The notes beneath the pieces were generated by a model, which was not told the DNA's origin, searched no databases, and worked only from the letters and a program-made list of their open reading frames with translations. From the NCBI GenBank assembly GCA_021848345.1, contig JAJZUV010000025.1, positions 1-39,420 of the forward strand: a DNA stretch of 39,420 nucleotides, given 5' to 3'. The stretch is from Pseudomonadota bacterium (GTDB lineage Bacteria > Pseudomonadota > Gammaproteobacteria > Burkholderiales > Burkholderiaceae_C). Positions 36,147-39,420 of this stretch are shown here, piece after piece (position 1 is the stretch's first letter; each line of letters starts with the position of its first letter). The position numbers and the translations under genes were made by a program.

Positions 36147-37571
36147 TCAGGCAGCGCTGCGGCCGCGCAGGCGAAGGACCTCGGGCGGCGGACGGCGCGG
36201 ATGGCACAGATGGGCCAGCAGCAAGCGGTAGGTGTCGAGGTCGAAGCCGAAGGCGTCGTCGCCCGGGCGCGTGTGGAGCAGCTCGTCGAGCTCGGCGTCG
36301 TCGCGCGCGGTGCCCAGGTGGCGCCATTGGTCGAACACATGGACCTCGGTGCGCTGACCGTTGGCGGCGACCTCGCGCAGGCCCACCGGGCCGTCGTACG
36401 GCCAGGCCCGCAGGCGCTCCGCGGCCAGCGCGGCCTGCACCCGTGCGGCGTGCAACTGCGGCGTCTCCTCGCCGCAGCACACGCCGCGGCAGCGTCCGAG
36501 CTGGTGCGCGAAACAGCGTCCGCGGCCGGATTCCAGCCCGAGCACCCGCAGGCACAGCCCATGCTGCTCGGCCAGCGCGCGCAGACTGTCCTGCGCCTGG
36601 CGCCGGCTGCGGTAGGTGCCGAACAATTGTCCGAAGCGCGCGGGGTCGAGGATCTCGTCGCGCACCAGGGTGAGCAGGGGCTGCTCGCGCGGGTCGTCGG
36701 CCATGCGCCAGCTGCACAGGCGGTTGTCCCGGCGCAGCTTGCGGTTGAACAGAGGCTGCAGCTGCTTGACCAGCCGTGCCTCCAGCAGCAGCGCGCCGAG
36801 CTCGCCGGCGGTCTCGCGGATCTCCACCCGTCGCACCTCCTGGCTGATGCGCATTTCGCGCGCCTCGCGGTGGTCGGCCTGGAAATGCGACAGCACGCGG
36901 CGCCGCAGATTCACGCTCTTGCCCACGTACAGGGGGATCTCGCCGTCGCCGTGGAACAGGTACACGCCGGGGCCTTCCGGCAGTTGCGCGACATCGGTGC
37001 CCAAATGCGGGGGCAGGCTGGCTCCGGCCTGCAGCAGGGCCTGGGCATGCTCGCGCAGGGCCTGCTCCCCATGCAACTCGGCCATGCGCTGCAGCCAGGC
37101 CTGCAGCACCAGCACGTCGCCCATCGCGCGGTGGCGTGCCGGGTTCACCAGCCCATGGCGGGCCTGGATGGCATCCAGCCCATGGCCGCTGCATTGCGGC
37201 TCCAGGCGCCGGGACAGGCGCACCGTGCACAGGGTGCGCACGCGCAGGTCCACGCCGGCCCGGGCCATGGCGTTCTTCAGGAATCCGTGGTCGAAGCGCA
37301 CGTTGTGGGCCACCAGCACGGCTCCGTCCAGCAACTCCAGCAGCTTGTCCGCGAGTTGCTCGAAGCGTGGCGCGCCGGCGACCATGGCGTCCGTGATGCC
37401 GGTGAGGCGCTGGATGAAGCCGGGGATCGGGCGCTCGGGGTCGACCAGGCTCTGCCAGCGCGCGCTGACCCGGCCGTGGTCGACGCGCAGCGCGGCGATC
37501 TCGGTGATGCGGTCGTGCACCGGGTTGCCGCCGGTGGTCTCCAGGTCGAGCAGGACGTAGCTGGCAAGCAT
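36147..37571 (-). CDS. DnaQ-like DEDDh exonuclease fused to a GIY-YIG (UvrC-N-like) nuclease
   Basis: This 474-residue protein joins two nucleases. Residues 1-165 form a DEDDh 3'-5' exonuclease with Asp9/Glu11 in LDLETTG, Asp94 in HNVRFDHGFL, and His147/Asp152 in HRAMGDVLVL. Residues about 195-280 form a GIY-YIG domain with GPGVYLF and LYVGKSVNLRRRV, similar to the N-terminus of UvrC and to Cho. A cysteine-containing segment follows (CFAHQLGRCRGVCCGEE), which resembles the corresponding UvrC/Cho region. Such fusions occur across proteobacteria and actinobacteria and are thought to act in DNA repair, but the exact role is not established. The start is the only ATG near the conserved ETTG strand. 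Confidence 0.88.
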   Translation of the reverse strand: MLASYVLLDLETTGGNPVHDRITEIAALRVDHGRVSARWQSLVDPERPIPGFIQRLTGITDAMVAGAPRFEQLADKLLELLDGAVLVAHNVRFDHGFLKNAMARAGVDLRVRTLCTVRLSRRLEPQCSGHGLDAIQARHGLVNPARHRAMGDVLVLQAWLQRMAELHGEQALREHAQALLQAGASLPPHLGTDVAQLPEGPGVYLFHGDGEIPLYVGKSVNLRRRVLSHFQADHREAREMRISQEVRRVEIRETAGELGALLLEARLVKQLQPLFNRKLRRDNRLCSWRMADDPREQPLLTLVRDEILDPARFGQLFGTYRSRRQAQDSLRALAEQHGLCLRVLGLESGRGRCFAHQLGRCRGVCCGEETPQLHAARVQAALAAERLRAWPYDGPVGLREVAANGQRTEVHVFDQWRHLGTARDDAELDELLHTRPGDDAFGFDLDTYRLLLAHLCHPRRPPPEVLRLRGRSAA

Positions 37572-37687
37572 GTCGGCATTGTGCCTGCGCGCGCGGCATG
37601 CGGGTGCATGCGCATGGTGCTCGCGCGGGAGGTGAAGCACAATCGTGCGCACGCTCGAGCCGCATCGAGCTCGCGAGGTCCTGCCGC

Positions 37688-38257
37688 ATGGGTTCGTGGT
37701 TGCCGTCCCTGTTCGCGTATCTGGTCGTTGCCGCCGCCGGCATGCTGGCGCACCTGCGGCAGCACCGCGCGCTGCCCACGCAGTTTCGCCCGGTCGCCGG
37801 AACGATGGCGGCGGCGATGCTGGGAATGCTCGCGGGACTGTGCATCGACGCATCGCGTGGCCGTCTCGATCTGCTGGCCTCGCTGTGCGGCGGCGGCCTG
37901 CCGCTGGGACAATCGCTGCGCTGGCACTTCGGGCTGCTGGTGGCCAGCAATGCCGGGCTGGTGCTGGCGGGTTTGCTGCCGACCCTCAGGCAGGCGCTCG
38001 CCGGCCCGGCGTCCGGCCCGCGCCGCGGTGCGATTCCCAGCCTGGTGTGCCTGGGCTTCGTGCTCGCGGGCATGAACCTGGGCATGCCCTTGCTGATGCA
38101 TGCGCAAGGCCTTCGAGGCGGCTGGCCCGGTATCGCGGCGATGCTGCTGCAGATGCAGGCCGGCATGGCCTGGGGCGCGGTCGCGGCTCTCGCGCTGTTG
38201 CGCGCGACGGCACGCCTGCCGGCCGCGGCGCCGCGACTCGCGAATCCGCGCGGCTGA
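37688..38257 (+). CDS. Small integral membrane protein of unknown function
   Basis: This 189-residue product has about five hydrophobic segments: SLFAYLVVAAAGMLA, GTMAAAMLGMLAGLCI, FGLLVASNAGLVLAGLL, IPSLVCLGFVLAGMNLGMPLL and AAMLLQMQAGMAWGAVAALALL. The MNLGMPLLMHAQG segment and several methionine pairs stand out. I do not recognise the family. The ATG at 37688 is preferred over an upstream in-frame ATG because the extra residues would be a basic, low-hydrophobicity extension. It ends 60 bases before rcoM on the same strand, so it could share its transcript, but no functional link is evident. Confidence 0.6.
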   Translation: MGSWLPSLFAYLVVAAAGMLAHLRQHRALPTQFRPVAGTMAAAMLGMLAGLCIDASRGRLDLLASLCGGGLPLGQSLRWHFGLLVASNAGLVLAGLLPTLRQALAGPASGPRRGAIPSLVCLGFVLAGMNLGMPLLMHAQGLRGGWPGIAAMLLQMQAGMAWGAVAALALLRATARLPAAAPRLANPRG

Positions 38258-38317
38258 GTCCGCGGATCGGCAGCCAGACTGGATGACACCTCACCACGGC
38301 CCTCCGGAGACGACACC

Positions 38318-39091
38318 ATGACCACCCCGCAGGGCTCGGTATCGGCGCTGTATCTGTTCGAGAAGTTCGAGGTCGGCGTGGTGCACCTGGACGCCCAGCG
38401 CAAGGTGCTGGCGATGAACGACTTCGCGCGTCGCATCCTGCCGGTGAGCGACAGGCGTCCCTTCGACGCCCTGGTGACGTCCTTTCATCCGCCACGCTCG
38501 GCGGCCAAGGTCTCCTTCCTGCTCGACCAGGCCTCGGCCTGCCCGGTGGCCGCGGCGATGCCGATGACCATGATCATCAACATCCCGGAGCAGGTGCTGT
38601 TGATCAAGGTCACCCGGCTGGCCGGGGAGGATGGGCAGACCACCGGATTCGCCCTGGTGTTCTACGACGTCACGCAACTCGTGGTGCAGGGGGAGGCGCC
38701 GGCCGGAGCGACCCCGGCGAGCCCCCCGGGCCCGGGGGAAAAGCGTCAGCTCGCGCGCATTCCGCTGGTGGCCAACCATCGGGTCACTTTCGTCGACACC
38801 GCGCAGGTGCTGTTTCTCGAGTCCCAGGCGCATTACACGCGGGTGCTGACCACCAGCGGCTTCCAGTTCTGCAACCTGAGCATCGGCGATCTCGAGGCGC
38901 GCCTGGATGCGCAGCGTTTCGTGCGCGTGCATCGCTGCTTCATCGTCAATCTCGACGCGGTGCTCGAACTGGGGCGCCGCGAGGGCAAGGTGCAGTTGCG
39001 CATGCGCGGCGAGCCGGCGACCTGGGTGCCGGTGTCGCGCGCGGAGGTCGCGCGTCTGCGTTCGCTGCTGGGGGTGCAGCGAATGGCCTGA
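38318..39091 (+). CDS. rcoM: CO-sensing heme-PAS/LytTR transcriptional regulator RcoM
   Basis: This 257-residue single-component regulator has an N-terminal PAS domain (about residues 10-120) and a C-terminal LytTR DNA-binding domain (about 148-253, with FLESQAHYTRVLT and FVRVHRCFIVNLDAV). Aligned by eye from memory with Burkholderia xenovorans RcoM-1, the heme ligands fall on conserved residues: His57 (His74 there) in SFHPPRSAAKVSFLL, Cys75 (Cys94) in ASACPV, and Met85 (Met104) in MIINIP. It should bind CO at heme and activate CO-oxidation genes; coxM begins 214 bases downstream. GGAG upstream of the ATG marks the start. Pro/Gly/Ala-rich residues 127-141 link the domains. Confidence 0.92.
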   Translation: MTTPQGSVSALYLFEKFEVGVVHLDAQRKVLAMNDFARRILPVSDRRPFDALVTSFHPPRSAAKVSFLLDQASACPVAAAMPMTMIINIPEQVLLIKVTRLAGEDGQTTGFALVFYDVTQLVVQGEAPAGATPASPPGPGEKRQLARIPLVANHRVTFVDTAQVLFLESQAHYTRVLTTSGFQFCNLSIGDLEARLDAQRFVRVHRCFIVNLDAVLELGRREGKVQLRMRGEPATWVPVSRAEVARLRSLLGVQRMA

Positions 39092-39186
39092 GCCGCGGGG
39101 CGGGGCGCCCCGCAGCGCGTCGGATCAGGACTTTCCCGGATTGCCGTGGCGGCGCGCGCTGATCGCTGCGGCTGATGCGCTTCTGT

Positions 39187-39220
39187 GTGCATTTCGTGCA
39201 CATCTCCGTGCATTTGGTGC
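39187..39220. promoter_or_regulatory. Candidate RcoM/LytTR binding repeats upstream of coxM
   Basis: GTGCATTTCGTGC (39187-39199) is repeated as GTGCATTTGGTGC (39208-39220) with one mismatch; the repeat starts are 21 bases apart, two helical turns, as for paired LytTR sites. Each copy contains GTGC twice, 9 bases apart. The same span also holds TTCGTG (39193), TCTCCG (39203) and TTGGTG (39214), spaced 10 and 11 bases, which fits a three-fold TTNNNG pattern remembered for RcoM promoters. Confidence 0.65.
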
Positions 39221-39271
39221 TGAAGAGCGCCAAGTTATTGATAAAGTGCAAAAAAATTCGTGGATCCGTAT

Positions 39272-39294
39272 AGTTTGTCGGTCCTAGACAAACT
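39272..39294. promoter_or_regulatory. Perfect inverted repeat AGTTTGTC-N7-GACAAACT before coxM
   Basis: Two exact 8-base arms flank 7 bases, ending 11 bases before the coxM start. It overlaps a possible -10 element, TATAGT (39269-39274). It may be an operator for a second regulator or a hairpin in the mRNA leader. Confidence 0.55.
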
Positions 39295-39305
39295 CGGAGA
39301 CACCC

Positions 39306-39420
39306 ATGATTCCACCGCGTTTCGAGTACCACGCGCCGCGCTCCGTGGACGAGGCGATCGCGTTGCTCAGCAGCCTGGGAGGCGACGCGAAACTGCTGGC
39401 CGGCGGCCACAGCCTGCTGC
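39306..39420 (+). CDS. coxM: Aerobic CO dehydrogenase medium (FAD) subunit, 5' end only
   Basis: The first 38 residues are visible: the start IPPRFEYHAPRSVDEAI is typical of the FAD-binding subunit of xanthine-oxidase-family enzymes, and LAGGHSLL is the first FAD-binding motif. The CoxM assignment over other molybdenum hydroxylases rests on the adjacent RcoM gene. CGGAGA about 5 bases before the ATG is the ribosome binding site. CoxM passes electrons from the CoxL molybdenum-copper site through CoxS to the quinone pool. The gene runs off the window end; coxS and coxL are expected downstream. Confidence 0.85.
   Translation, partial: MIPPRFEYHAPRSVDEAIALLSSLGGDAKLLAGGHSLL

Noticed and set aside
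39235..39251. TTGATA-like element (39238-39243) as the -35 of coxM
   Set aside because: It is 25 bases from the TATAGT candidate -10, too far for a sigma-70 promoter; an activator-dependent promoter with a poor -35 is more likely.

Overview
The window is about 39 kb of dense, very GC-rich DNA (roughly 70% GC in most lines read) and is almost entirely protein-coding. The gene set (Liv-type ABC uptake, the ferulate/vanillate/4-hydroxybenzoate catabolic genes, a prpR-prpB-prpC-acnD-prpF-prpD methylcitrate locus, and a heme-PAS/LytTR regulator next to a CO dehydrogenase gene) suggests a metabolically versatile betaproteobacterium of the order Burkholderiales. This placement rests on gene content only; no rRNA or tRNA is present to confirm it.

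Layout. 1-127: 3' end of an unidentified gene. 200-4973: complete five-gene branched-chain/aromatic-acid type ABC importer, followed by a MarR regulator (5073-5564). 5590-8444: vanillate O-demethylase, with vanA on the minus strand and vanR-vanB divergent from it; two ATTGGATCCAAT-type VanR operators lie between them. 8416-12177: an amidohydrolase divergent from a crotonase and feruloyl-CoA synthase, with a perfect 7-4-7 palindrome between them. 12235-14402: IclR-type pobR divergent from pobA, with a PcaR-like box between them. 14466-20520: a small secreted protein, then a minus-strand heavy-metal RND operon (adaptor, pump, TolC-type channel). 20754-22390: iron-type alcohol dehydrogenase and a hotdog thioesterase. 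22395-22984: a mazEF toxin-antitoxin pair with a clear promoter/operator. 23093-33052: methylcitrate cycle genes on the minus strand, interrupted between prpF and prpD by a two-gene, lower-GC cassette of unknown function (24908-27056) and a 275-bp repeat-rich block. 33238-35331: prpR, with a textbook sigma-54 promoter facing prpB. 35321-38257: an SDR, a DEDDh-exonuclease/GIY-YIG fusion and a small membrane protein. 38318-39420: the CO sensor RcoM and the start of coxM.

How the genes fit together. Hydroxycinnamates (ferulate, p-coumarate) would be activated by Fcs and shortened by the crotonase to vanillin or 4-hydroxybenzaldehyde plus acetyl-CoA. VanAB turns vanillate, and PobA turns 4-hydroxybenzoate, into protocatechuate. 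The vanillin dehydrogenase and the protocatechuate ring-cleavage genes are not in this window. The ABC importer and MarR regulator plausibly serve the same substrates (inference). The prp locus oxidises propionyl-CoA to pyruvate and succinate. The last genes mark the start of an aerobic CO-oxidation operon under RcoM control.

The most notable items are the RcoM protein with all three known heme-ligand positions conserved next to 21-bp-spaced direct repeats upstream of coxM, the unidentified two-gene cassette inside the prp locus, the large inverted-repeat element beside it, and several sharply defined operators (VanR, PobR/PcaR-type, sigma-54/PrpR, MazE).
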